From Neoarius graeffei (lineage: Eukaryota; Chordata; Actinopteri; Siluriformes; Ariidae), in contig NC_083596.1 of assembly GCF_027579695.1 (NCBI RefSeq), positions 17,325,755 through 17,389,754 on the forward strand: a stretch of DNA of 64,000 nucleotides, written 5' to 3'. Shown here one piece after another: positions 35,736 through 46,047 of the stretch. Within the stretch, counting starts at the first letter, position 1. The number at the start of each line of letters is the position of its first letter. The notes below the pieces were generated by a model, which was given only the letters and a program-made list of their open reading frames with translations, ran no database searches and had not been told where the DNA came from. The translations under genes were made by a program, and so were the position numbers.

Positions 35736-38271
35736 TAGCATGAAGCCCCCCCTTGCCTCGCTTGCGTTGCCGTCTCCTTGTTCGCTCCCGCAGTCACCAC
35801 CAGCCCCAGGAAGGCCCTGAAGGACTGAGCCTGAGTGAGCAAGCTGATTCTAGGAGAGCGCTCTGGAGACGGCAAGGCAACGGGGGGCTCCATGCTCGGG
35901 TAAAAGCTCGTGCTAGCCAACCACCGCTACCCAGCCTCCTGCTAGCCAACGTGCAGTCTCTGGAAAACAAACTGGACGAGCTAAGAGCCAGAATCACAGC
36001 ACAGCGGGAAATAAGAGAGTGCTGCGTTCTAATTTTCACCGAGACCTGGCTCTCCAAAGTCTCAGAATGCACCATTCAGCTACAGACTCACTGTACACTG
36101 AGGAGACCGGACCGCAGCCTCCAGTAAGGCTAAAGGAGGGAGGTGTGTGTGTTTATTAACAACTCTTGATGTGGAGATATACAGACTGTCTATAAGCACT
36201 GTTCGCCAGATGTGGAGCTGTTACTGTTGAAATGCTGCCCCTATTATCTACCAAGGGAATTCACTGCTGTGTTTTTGGCCACTGTTTACAATCCCCCACG
36301 AGCTAACTCCACGACGACATCAGCGTGTTGGAGATGGCTCAGCCCGACGCTGTTTTTAGTATCACTGGCGACTTTAATCAGTGCAATTTACGGACTGTAT
36401 TCCCTAAATATTATCAACATGTGGACATCCCCACCCGTGATAACACACTGGACCATGTTTTTACAGCAACATATGCGGTGCATACAGGGCTGCACCCCGC
36501 CTCCACTGCAGACGCTCTGAGCACATCTCTTTGTTCCTGTATCCGGCCTACAGACAAAGACTAAAACAAACTAACCCTGTCACCAAACTAGTCAAACTCT
36601 GGAGCACAGAGACTGAGAGCACGCTGCAGGACTGTTTTTTGCTCGGACAGACTGGCATATGTTTAAAGCTGCAGCCACTTTGGAGGACTCTTCTGACAGC
36701 ATACAAGACTATGCTGAGTATGTGACTAGATACATCAGTACATGTATCTGCAACATCATGCCCACCATACAGATCAGGAAGTTCCCCAACCAAAAGTCCT
36801 GGGTACACAGTCAGGTATGACGCATGCTGCGTGCTTGCTCCCTTGCATTTCGATCAGGCAATGAGACGGAGTACAAAGCAGCGAAGTATGGACTGAGGAA
36901 AGCCATTACAGTGGACAAGAGGCAGTGCAGAGAGAAGCCGGACGGCTTCTATTCTACTGCTGACCCCAGGCAGATGTGGCAAGGCCTGCAGCATATCGCA
37001 GACTACAGGACCACTGTCAGCTCCACAGACAGCCTGCCGGATGACCTCAACACTTTACATCCGCTTTGAGACCTCTAGCTACAGCATAGAGAGGAGGCGC
37101 GCACGCGCACACACCTGGACCACCCAACCCCCCTCCCCTCGACAAACAGTCTCATCAGGCCAGGTGCACAAAGCTCTGAGGAAGATCAACCCCAAGAAAG
37201 CAGCAGGACCAGACAACATTCCTGGGTGGGCCCTCCGAGCATGTGCCAATGAGCTGGCTGATGTTTTCACCGCTATCCTTCAACCTTTCCCTCAGCCAGA
37301 GCACCGTTCCCTCCTGCTTCAAGACCACAACCATCGTCCCCCTTCCCAAGAAGAGCCCACCTACCTGCCTGAATGATTACAGGCCGATAGCACTCACTCC
37401 AATCGTCTCAAAGTGCTTTGAGTGTGGTACTGGCCCACATTCAGAGCAGTATACCGGACACCTTGGACCCCCTGTAGTATGCCAACAGGTCCACCTCAGA
37501 TGCCATCGCTGCTGCCCTCCATTATTCCCACCTGGAAAACAAAGACTCCTACATCAGGATGCTCTTTGTTGACTACAGCTCCGCCTTCAACACGGTCATC
37601 CCCCATAAACTTTCCGAACTTAGTTTGCACCCCACCCTCTGTGACTGGCTCCTCGACTTTGACTGGCAGGCCCCAGACTGTCAGGATTGGTAATAGGACT
37701 TCAGCCAGCATTATCACAAACATAGGCACCCCACAGGGATGTGTCCTCAGCCCCATCCTCTGCACCCTGTTCACCCACGACTGTGTCACCTCCCACAAGG
37801 ACATCATCCTGAAGTTTGCGGATGACACTGCAGTGATGGGACACATCACTGGCGGAGACCAAGCAGCCTACAGGAGGGAGGTGGCTAGTCTGGTGTCATG
37901 GTGTGAGGCAAACAACCTCACCCTCAACACGGACAAGACGAAGGAGATGATAATGGACATGAGGAAGGAGAGGAGACCTCATCGGCCACTGTTCATCTGG
38001 GAGCTTGAGGTGGAGAGGGTGAGCAGCTTCAAATACCTGGGTGTTCACATCAGTGAGGACCTCACGTGGACACCTAACACCACACAGCTGGTTAGGAAGG
38101 CTCAACAGCGGCTGTACTTTCTGAGGAGGCTGAGGAAGTTTGATATGTCGCCCAAGGTCCTCAGCAACTTCTACAGCTGTGCGATTGAGAGTATAGACCC
38201 CTTCGCAGTAAACGTCATTCATACGTAAGAGGAAATTGCGCGCGCAGCCTGGACTCAAAAAAGACTCAGCG

Positions 38272-38523
38272 ATGCCTAGTTGTGTTGTCGGGTGTCAGAA
38301 TCGTAGCAGTGATGGGGTTAAAATGTACAGAATTCCAGCAGGATCTCACCCATTCCAAAAAAATCGCCGACGTCTATGGCTACAAGCCATCAAACGTGTA
38401 GACTGGGATGAAAGCACAATCAAAAATGCGCGGGTTTGCAGCGCCCACTTTATCACAGGTAAGATCAGGCTATTTATTAAATCTTTCTTTTTTATTCTTT
38501 CTAGTCTTCGTTTATTGATGTAG
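38272..38523 (+). pseudogene. THAP-domain first exon of ISL2EU-like element
   Basis: ATG at 38272 gives MPSCVVGCQNRSSDGVKMYR then FQKNRRRLWLQAIKRVDWDE and ARVCSAHFITG, a full THAP C2CH finger. A donor (ACAG|GTAAGA, about 38457) follows the FITG. Later exons are absent; a possible acceptor-like tract near 38627 leads to SLDSSSPDFVPSLF, the usual next block. The element is internally deleted beyond that. Confidence 0.75.
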
Positions 38524-38946
38524 CAAAATACTTTGGTAACGTTTGTCTGATTAGCTGGGTCATAGTTACACAATGTAATGAATATTGTTAGCATGTTAAC
38601 TTAGCTTTGCATGCAATTTTGTTTGTAGGAGAGGTCTCGCTTGACTCAAGCAGTCCAGATTTTGTGCCATCATTATTTGTGTATTCCGAAAATCACAATT
38701 TTAAACCAAGGATGGAAAGGTAAAATTGTGTGCCCTCACTCTAAATGCCAACTTACGTTGACTGCTCTAACCTAGCTCCCGCCCCATTCAGTTTCATTTC
38801 TGCTCTCTGCCTCTCGCTTTTTACGCAGCTCTGATTTCTCTTAGCTGCACTCTTTACACTATCATTCCTTTCATGCCATTACCTCCTGCAAATTGCTGTT
38901 TAGTGTTGGTATTTGCTGTTGTAGCTAAAGCCACATTGCCATCACA

Positions 38947-39279
38947 TCACTGGCATAATTTGATTAAAACAATTTCAGTGTAAAACACGTTCTGTACATG
39001 CCCGCACATAACATAATCATATGCGTCTAAAGACTTGTAGGCACGAAGTTTTTCGTGGGTGTACACTGAAGTCTTGCCAATAAGGTACGAGTATATATCT
39101 GGCCATTGTATACCAGGGAACTTACTAACATCGTCCGTCCACTCTTTAATTAAATACGGATCCGGTAGGCGATGTCCACTTGTTAGAGTTAACTTATTTA
39201 TGTAGCATTCTCGATCTTGTAACGACAATTGTTTTGCATAATCTGACAGCTCATAATGCCGGTCTATGGGCAGCGCCAT
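38947..39279 (-). pseudogene. Nuclease-type ORF first exon of ISL2EU-like element
   Basis: Minus-strand MALPIDRHYELSDYAKQLSL starts at 39279 (an upstream ATG extends it to 39315). It continues KLTLTSGHRLPDPYLIKEW, FPGIQWPDIYSYLIGKTSVY and LRAYKSLDAYDYVMCGHVQN. Full-length fish relatives continue into a SWIM-type finger and a YqaJ-like nuclease (my recall). Here it ends at a stop after the deletion joint. Confidence 0.72.
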
Positions 39280-39951
39280 TGTTTCTGAGTCCAGGCTGCG
39301 TGCGCATCCTGGCAACGGTCGGTATGTTTACAAACATGCGAAGGGGTCTATCCTGATCAGCTGCATCACTGTGTGGTACAGCAGCACTACGGCTATGGAC
39401 CGCAAATGCCTGCAGAGTGGTGAAGACTGCTGAGAGGATCACCAGAACTCCACTGCTCTCTCCGCAGAGCATCTACCAACGCAGAGTCCACAGGAGAGCT
39501 GCCTCCATCCTCAAAGACCCCACCCACCCCCAGCACAGACTGTTCACACTTCTACCCTCAAGCCAGAGGTATAGAAGTGTGAAATGCAGGACTGTCAGAT
39601 TAAAGAACTCTTTCTTTCACACCGCCATCAGACTCCTGAACAGCTGACAGGAGTATAACCTTGGACTACCTCCTTGTAAACTGTCTGACTGTTTACTACT
39701 GCCCTTTTTCGCACCTACGTTCTAGAATTTGTATTATACTGCCTATTTTTCACTATATTACCTTTATCTTATGCTATTAGTTTTTTGTATTATACTGCTT
39801 TTATTTTGCACTATATTGCTTTTACTTTGTATTATTTCTTCCACCCATCTATTGTTGTAATTTGGCATTCATGGTGGACAGCAAACTAAGAATTTCATTG
39901 TGCAGGAGGACGTGTTCCTTACTGTGCATATGACAAACACTTTTTGAATTT

Positions 39952-40080
39952 GCATCAGAATCTAGTTAATTGTTCCTTGGCCCATAGCTCACCTTTCCTC
40001 CAAATTTCATCCAAATCTGTTCACTACTTTTTGAGTTTCACTGAGAAACAGAGGTGAAAACATCAACTTTGCTGGAGAAG
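39952..40080. repeat. Right part of CCTCCGCCAAGCCA-type repeat
   Basis: TTTGCATCAGAATC, GTTCCTTGGCCCAT and CTCACCTTTCCTCC match 9390-9480. It pairs with 35378-35460. Confidence 0.6.
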
Positions 40081-40439
40081 GTTGAGATAACAACAGGGTG
40101 GTGTTATTCTGCTTGACACAAAGCGGAGTCATGATTACCAAGCCAAAGCTGATTACTTTCCTAGAAAATCATGTCACATTTGTCAGTTTTTAGTTATTTT
40201 ATTTAATGGTGTGGAGCATCTATAGTACAAGTCAGTTTCTATTAGCGTTTATTTATGTATTTAAGATTTTTTTAAAAAATGTAGCTTTGAAACCATATTA
40301 CCAAGAAACCAATACTGGCCTGAATTCTTTCCCATGGAGTATCGGCCATGCATGTCCCAGTGTCAGTTGTCACTCCGGAAATGATCATGTTTTACAAGTG
40401 CTTTGCATCTGGAACTATCGTCAGGTTTTTAAGAAGTCA
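40081..40439. other. Intergenic, nothing recognised
   Basis: No coding signal or clear repeat. Confidence 0.4.
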
Positions 40440-40763
40440 TCGTCTTTATTTGGTACACTCAATCACAGCAAAATTCCTCCTCTGCATTTAACCCATCTGA
40501 AGCAGTGAACGCGTGCATGCAAACAAGTGTACAATAGGCATGCACACGCCCAGAGCAGCGGGCAGCTATACTATAGTGCCCGGGGAGCAGTTTGGGGTTT
40601 CGTGCTTTGCTCAAGGGCACTTCAGCCATGACACAGAGGGAGGGGAAAGTGATGTTCATTCACTCAACTCCTCTCATGTTTTTCCCGCCGGTCCCAGGAA
40701 TCGAACCGGTAACCCTTTGGACCCAAGGCTGCTTCTCGAACCTTCAGGCCATGGCTGCCCCCT
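40440..40763 (-). mobile_element. tRNA-derived SINE (second family)
   Basis: On the minus strand GGCAGCCATGGCCTGAAGG with B box GGTTCGATTCC (complement of 40697-40707) heads a body with GTGCCCTTGAGCAAAGCAC. The tail CACTGCTTCAGATGGGTTAA matches the tail of the SINE at 51753-51954. Confidence 0.8.
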
Positions 40764-41207
40764 GCCTGCTGTTCTCGAAAATTAATCGACACCTTCTGTC
40801 CAGTGTAATCAGGAATTGTACAGGAGGAAATATCCTGCTTTAAATAGGTAAATCAAACAGCATGATGCATCAAGAAACAATTGGACTGGGTTGTATAGTT
40901 ATCCTGGAAATTTTTTACTCGATGCTTATTTTTCAACCCTTTCACCCTGTCCACATCACATTATTATAAACAATGCCCGCCTCCCTTCATCCCGTGCCAG
41001 GACCTGGTCTTCCCAGGCAGTCTTATGTCCTAGTACTAACCAGGGGGTGCTGAGCTCCATTTCTGTAGCCCTCAACCTCTTGCCTATTACATAGTTAGGG
41101 TTACAGTGGGTGGGCGGCTGGTCCGTGGGTAACCACGAGAGTATAAACAATGTGCTTCGAGTTTACTTGTAATGTTATGAACAGGTACATTGCGTCCAAA
41201 GGTTTGT
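40764..41207. other. Intergenic, nothing recognised
   Basis: No supported feature. Confidence 0.4.
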
Positions 41208-41292
41208 ATAGAGGATGTGCAGTCACGTGACCCGTCTGTGTTTACTCCGCCATATTGGACGGCTTCAGGATTATTTACCTTGCGCGAGCGTA

Positions 41293-41670
41293 ATGGATCC
41301 AGGCAGTAATCCCCAAGAAAATTCGGAAAATACCTCATCTACATCGCGCGATAACTTGTCTAAGTTTGTTCAGCATCTTGAAGGTGATGTGAGGCAGCGT
41401 TACATGGAAAAGTGTTCCAGGTTGGGGACTGCAGATCTGTACAACTTGCCGCAATCCTTGTTCAGGGAAATTCGGAGCTGCGGTGCCGGCGATTTGCCCG
41501 ATCTGGCCTACCACGACATTTACAATTTTCTTGTTAATCGTGAATTGTGTTACACTGGCAAAGCCCTCAAAGCTTACAAGAGCCTGGAAGCTTATAAATA
41601 TTTTGTTGAGGGATGGATATCTCAACTATACCTCTGGAAGGTTCCGAAGAAGGTCTACTTGATCACCTCA
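41293..41670 (+). pseudogene. Nuclease-type ORF first exon, ISL2EU-like copy 3
   Basis: MDPGSNPQENSENTSSTSRD leads to RQRYMEKCSRLGTADLYNLP, DLPDLAYHDIYNFLVNREL and LKAYKSLEAYKYFVEGWISQ. A consensus donor (ACGG|GTAAGT) follows at about 41672, so the exon 1 boundary is visible. The frame then runs into deleted sequence. Better preserved than copies 1 and 2. Confidence 0.75.
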
Positions 41671-41894
41671 CGGGTAAGTGGCATTAAGACGTTTATCATA
41701 AAGAGACTATGCAGGACGTTTTATCGTAAGAATGTTCGAAATCTAAACTCGGTTCCAGATAATGACAGGGTTGTAAATATGTATGTTTTTGTCTGAAAAA
41801 AAAATCACAAATCACCGCTATCTTTATCTGTGCAGAATTATTATTCAATATCAGATATAAATGTATTAGAAGATTACCCCTACCTGATATGAAG

Positions 41895-42082
41895 TGTTCA
41901 CTACAAATTCGGCTGGTCGAACTGGGGTACCAGTTTTCTCTTCGCACAGCGGACACCCATTTCGCGCGTCTCTCCTCGTCTGCGGGGAATCTATAAAATG
42001 ACAGGCCCTCCTTTTGGCCCTGTCTATTGGTACAACCAAATGCTGAACAAGATATAATCATTCTCGAAAGATCTACTCCCAC
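41895..42082 (-). pseudogene. THAP-domain first exon, ISL2EU-like copy 3
   Basis: Minus-strand MIISCSAFGCTNRQGQKEGL then FYRFPADEERRAKWVSAVRR and SRICSEHFISG, a complete THAP C2CH finger followed by a donor-like GGTAGGGG. Upstream alternative ATG at 42082. Later exons are missing. Confidence 0.75.
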
Positions 42083-42313
42083 ACACTTGATAATTAGAAC
42101 GGGTTCGTCTAAGTTCTATGCGCGGCCATGCCGTCCAAGATGGCAGATAAACAAATATCACGTGACCTCGTGACGTCACGTGCACGCTCTCTATAGCCTC
42201 AGGACAAAATGGAGAGGAAGAAAGTGAATTTGTAGCAACAAGTTATTCAGTTTGGTACAATTCAAATATATTGCTGTTTCTCATAAGTAATTAAATATTG
42301 CATGTTGAGGTTA

Positions 42314-42583
42314 AGGGCCTTTCTGTGCGGAGATTGCATGTTCTCCCCGTGTGCATGTGGGTTTCCTCCACAGTCCAAAGACATGCAGGTTAGGTTAACT
42401 GGTGACTCTAAATTGACCGTAGGTGTGAATGTGAGTGTGAATGGTTGTCTGTGTCTATGTGTCAGCCCTGTGATGACCTGGTGACTTGTCCAGGGTGTAC
42501 CCCGCCTTTCGCCCGTAGTCAGCTGGGATAGGCTCCAGCTTGCCTGCGACCCTGTAGAACAGGATAAAGCGGCGAGAGATGAG
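42314..42583 (+). mobile_element. 5'-truncated Mermaid/DANA-type V-SINE
   Basis: Starts inside the V domain at AGGGCCTTTCTGTGCGG and ends GCGGCGAGAGATGAG. The 12-bp duplication atgttgaggtta lies at 42302-42313 and 42584-42595, so the truncation happened during insertion. Confidence 0.9.
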
Positions 42584-42595
42584 ATGTTGAGGTTA

Positions 42596-44174
42596 TGTAA
42601 AAAAAAATGCTGTTAAAATCTTTACATTGCCCTCTTAAAGTGACATAAGAAACATGATAAGCTGAGGGTTTTGTCTTAACTTCAGAAAAGGGAGAAAAAA
42701 AGAGGCTAGTGAGGAAATGACTAGTGATTTAATGATGAACCATCCTGTTATTATTTTCCAATCACAGCATGTCCCAAGTCTCTTACATCTCTTATGCAAC
42801 AGTAATTTGCCAATGATTACAATTGTGTATTTGTGAAAGAGCAACACACCACTTTTCATCCATTTGTAGTTGTGTTTAACATTGTGGAACATCCGTGAAA
42901 CAAGTAAGTTTCTGTTTTCCAATGGAGCAGCTATTAACAACTTTTCCATCACACAGCCTCCCTCTTTTCATCCTCTCTTGAAGTACTTTGTTACCTTCTG
43001 AAAATGAGAGAAACATCTCACAGGAGCCATTCAAGTCCCTGTGGAAGATGTTACTATAAAAATGATAATGTATTAGTGTATTAATAAAAACCATTGTCTT
43101 TGAAGTTAACCCTAAAAATATCTGTTTATCTGGATTTTCTGCTGAACCTAGAAAGGAAATGTAATTCAGGTAAACTGGGCAAAGTGACCGCCAGGGACAG
43201 ATCCAGACCGATGCAACCACTGCACGTGCAGAGGGTCAGAAATATACGTGCACCACTTGGCATCTGTCCGGGGGCGTTCATTTACATTACCGCAAGCCAG
43301 CTACATGTGCTCTCGCCGCGCTCAACCAACAGACCAACGGTTCAGGATCTGACCACCTGTGGTAAACGGTGATGCTTACCTGACCTAATTGCCTGTATTC
43401 TCTCAATGCTTTGTATAGCGTGACCTGAGACAAAGAATCTAGGTCAAACCAATAAAATGCTCCAGAAAGAGGTCATTTTAGTCCTAGCTTGATCATGCAA
43501 CAACAGCAGAACAATCGGCGACAATGGCAATGAAAACCTTGAAATGAGAAACTTGGAACGTTTTTCATCAAGAAAGACAAACAGTAAGCTATATAACAGA
43601 TTATAATATCAGTATTATGAATATCTAGCTAATGATATGTACATATGTCTCTTGATCATGTTGATAGAGGGACAAAGTTTCAAACTTACACTGCTCAAAA
43701 CCTTTGCTCAAACAGTATCTTAATAAATGAAGCATCATCGTACATGGTGTGTTGACTTGATAATGTATATTAGCATATCTTACAAACAAAAATCCATAGC
43801 GATCTGGTACAGTTAGTGAAAATATTTCTGCAAATGTGCATCTGTCGGATTCTTGGGCTGGATCCATCCCTGACATCCATGATATGATGTATATCACATC
43901 AAGCATTTAACAATAAGAGCCAGAGTCTGTTGTTTGAGGACTTTTGTGGACACGATATTGGCCAGGGAGGGTGATGGGTGGGCACAACCCTCCTCCAGTC
44001 AGTGTCCTGTCCCTGTTTCAAAGGTAGTCTTATATAGTCCCTTAGTAAGTTTAATGTACAAGGCTTTGTGACAATTGCTGATGAAAAAGCAAACAAGAAG
44101 ACAGTCATCTATATCCCCCGCCCTATATACAAACTCTTTACCGAGTTTTAAGATATTATTTGTCACATTTTTCA
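42596..44174. other. Intergenic, weak repeat similarity
   Basis: 42740-43000 shares short words with 32080-32290. No gene recognised. Confidence 0.4.
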
Positions 44175-44560
44175 AGTTCTGCTGCAGGAAACCAACCCTA
44201 CCTCTTTACACTGACGACAGCAGCCCATGGCATAAACCCACCGGACCTTTGGTCCAGGTGAGCTAAATATTAAAATTTCTCACATTTCTTAGTATCAAAA
44301 GACACACATACATTACTTAATCGACACATCTACCAACTTTCAAGACCATACCACTCATAGTTTTCAAGTTCTGCTCCAGAAACAAAACCTAAGACTAACC
44401 TGAGAGACCAAGTCTGAAATTGTTTCCATGCAAACATGGAAAAATTTAAACTTCTCAAATTTCTTAGTATGAAAAGGCACATCTACATCACCTTGTTAAC
44501 ATGTATACCAAGTTTCAAATCCGTATCATGAATAGTTTTGGATATTTTTGGACCCAAAGA
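44175..44560. repeat. Two imperfect direct repeats of about 175 bp
   Basis: TTCTTAGTAT occurs at 44286 and 44461, with AAGTTCTGCT and ATAGTTTT at matching offsets. This looks like a two-copy minisatellite-type unit. Confidence 0.65.
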
Positions 44561-44579
44561 CAGTGGAAATGTCTGCTGT

Positions 44580-45014
44580 TGTTAGGACTAGGACTGTTTT
44601 TGGCCTCTAGAGGCCGCCACTGTTCCTGTGTTTTGTGTTTGTGTTAATTGCCTAATTATCTTCACCTGTGTCCTTAATTAGTTTGTCTATTTATACCCCT
44701 GAGTTCAGTCCTCTTGTCACGGAGTCTTTGTGCTGTTATGTTTATCTCCAGTTTCCTTTGTACTGTGTTTTTTGATCTTCTTAGCTTTTGAATTTTTGCA
44801 CTTTGCTTTTCTTTTGAATTATACTCTTTGGTTTTTTTTTTTTGTCTTTTGTTTTGCCCTGTATATAGTGTATATAGTTTAAATAAACCTTTTGATTCTT
44901 TTTCTACTTCCGCCTCACGCCTCTGCATTTGAGTCATCCCCCTGGTGGCCTAGTGGGGGTTTGCTGGATTATCACACCAACGAACCAGGTTCGAATCCCA
45001 GCAAAACCCTAACA
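44580..45014 (+). repeat. 5' LTR
   Basis: TATTTATA at 44688-44695 places a start near 44719. AATAAA at 44882-44887 places the R/U5 boundary near 44905. An inner TCTAGAGGCC palindrome sits in U3. Confidence 0.95.
44688..44719 (+). promoter_or_regulatory. LTR TATA box and predicted transcript start
   Basis: TATTTATA begins 31 nt before A44719, the first base of the 11-nt segment that pairs with the primer site. The spacing supports 44719 or its neighbour as the RNA 5' end. Confidence 0.7.
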
Positions 45015-45015
45015 G

Positions 45016-45026
45016 AAAGACTCCGT
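45016..45026 (+). other. Self-complementary primer-binding site
   Basis: AAAGACTCCGT directly follows the 5' LTR and is the exact complement of ACGGAGTCTTT at 44719-44729, the predicted 5' end of the RNA. There is no TGG-type tRNA site at this position. Tf1/sushi retroelements are known to self-prime with about 11 nt. Confidence 0.8.
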
Positions 45027-45027
45027 C

Positions 45028-46047
45028 ATGACCGACTCAGCAGAGGCTGCTTCAACTGTCTACCCGGCCAACCTTCAGGGAATTATGGCAGCTTTGACAC
45101 GCTTCGGAGCGACCATGGACGCTCATGGATGTACGCTCACCAGCCAACGTGAGGTCCTTGCTCGCCACGAGGAACTGCTTCAGCAAATTGGGAAAACCCT
45201 GGCACAGCTGACATCTCTGCCTGCATCTCCTGCTCCTGATCCAGTTCCTGCTCCTGATCCAGCTCCCACTCCTGCTCCAGTGCCTCCTGCCATGCTGCCT
45301 TCTTCACCTCGCGAACCCAGCCTTCCTGCACCACAGAGGTATGATGGCAAGCACAGTGAGTGCCGAGAGTTCCTTACCCAGTGTCAACTCACCTTTGAGC
45401 TTCAGCCTACCACCTACACTACGGATCGCTGCAAGATTGCCTTTGTGATCACCTTATTAGCTGGTAAGGCGCGAGCCTGGGCTACTGCTATCTGGCAAAG
45501 ACAGGGACCTGAGTGCTTTGATTTCCAGCTGTTTTCTGAAGAGATGCTTCGGGTCTTCGATCAGGCAGACATCAGTACCGACGCAGCCCGAAAGCTCATG
45601 TCCATCCGGCAAGGAGGAAGCGTCGCAGATTACGCCATCTCGTTCCGAACACTCGCAGCAGTAAGTGGATGGAACGAGACTGCCCTGGTGTCAGCCTTCC
45701 ACCATGGTCTGTCTGACCCCATCAAGGACGGTCTGGCCTCTATTGGATGCCCAAGTGACCTCGAAACCCTCATCTCACATGCTATTCGTCTGGACAACAG
45801 GATGAGAGAACGCCACCAAGCCTTGAGCCCCCCCAGCCTCCCTACCTCTACCTGGAGACCGTCTACCTCCTTCAGTGACTGTCCAGAACCCATGCAAGTG
45901 GGTCGTACTCGCCTCTCCGCATCTGAGAGGGAGCGCAGAAGGAGGGACAAGTGCTGCATCTACTGTGGCAAGCCTGGTCACTTCCGAGCATCATGTCCCG
46001 AACTCTTGGGAAAAGGACCGCCCCGTCCAGCCGAGGGAGGGTTGTGA
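45028..46047 (+). CDS. gag: Gag polyprotein of Gypsy chromovirus
   Basis: ATG at 45028 lies one base after the primer site, so there is almost no leader. 339 residues: an N-terminal helical region, a Pro/Ala/Asp low-complexity stretch (about residues 70-90), a capsid-like domain with [19 protein letters not shown] and a C-terminal CCHC knuckle [14 protein letters not shown] (about 313-326). This order matches sushi-ichi Gag and its domesticated relatives PEG10/RTL1. The protein packages element RNA. The stop at 46045-46047 lies within the downstream stem of the frameshift signal. Confidence 0.93.
   Translation: MTDSAEAASTVYPANLQGIMAALTRFGATMDAHGCTLTSQREVLARHEELLQQIGKTLAQLTSLPASPAPDPVPAPDPAPTPAPVPPAMLPSSPREPSLPAPQRYDGKHSECREFLTQCQLTFELQPTTYTTDRCKIAFVITLLAGKARAWATAIWQRQGPECFDFQLFSEEMLRVFDQADISTDAARKLMSIRQGGSVADYAISFRTLAAVSGWNETALVSAFHHGLSDPIKDGLASIGCPSDLETLISHAIRLDNRMRERHQALSPPSLPTSTWRPSTSFSDCPEPMQVGRTRLSASERERRRRDKCCIYCGKPGHFRASCPELLGKGPPRPAEGGL

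Larger units (their letters stand above)
38195..39349. mobile_element. ISL2EU-like transposon derivative, copy 2
   Basis: Ends AGACCCCTTCGCA and TGCGAAGGGGTCT with AT at 38193-38194 and 39350-39351. Removing it restores the LINE reading across GAGAGTATCCTGATCAGCTG. This fixes the 2-bp AT duplication. It holds convergent first exons of a THAP protein (+) and a nuclease-type protein (-). Confidence 0.88.
35753..39647 (+). pseudogene. LINE endonuclease/reverse transcriptase, broken
   Basis: The readable frames are 35753-36127, 36212-36564, 36824-37069, 37041-37376, 37422-38194 and 39417-39647. Together they cover endonuclease, RT and the C-terminal segment of a Jockey-superclade LINE ORF2. The FADD of the RT active site is intact, but there are at least five frame changes and the transposon insertion at 38195 breaks the last segment. 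It cannot make a full protein. Confidence 0.85.
35740..39950 (+). mobile_element. Degenerate APE-type LINE (CR1/L2/Rex1-like), split by an ISL2EU-like copy
   Basis: Endonuclease start NVQSLENKLDELRARI and LIFTETWLS, then FYLPREF-like and SITGDFNQCNL blocks, and RT motifs [51 protein letters not shown] and ILKFADDTAV. The 3' end has HRLFTLLPSSQRYRSVKC with stop near 39647 and a tail near 39950. There are many frameshifts. 38195-39349 is an inserted ISL2EU-like element. Confidence 0.82.
41210..42192. mobile_element. ISL2EU-like transposon derivative, copy 3
   Basis: Ends AGAGGATGTGCAGTCACGTG and an inverse with GTGCACGCTCTCT are flanked by AT at 41208-41209 and 42193-42194. It carries convergent first exons again, but with the strand assignment swapped: nuclease-type on +, THAP on -. 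Confidence 0.82.

Noticed and set aside
44674..44937. 87-codon minus-strand frame duplicated at 49453-49716
   Set aside because: It is antisense to the LTR and appears twice only because LTRs are repeats.
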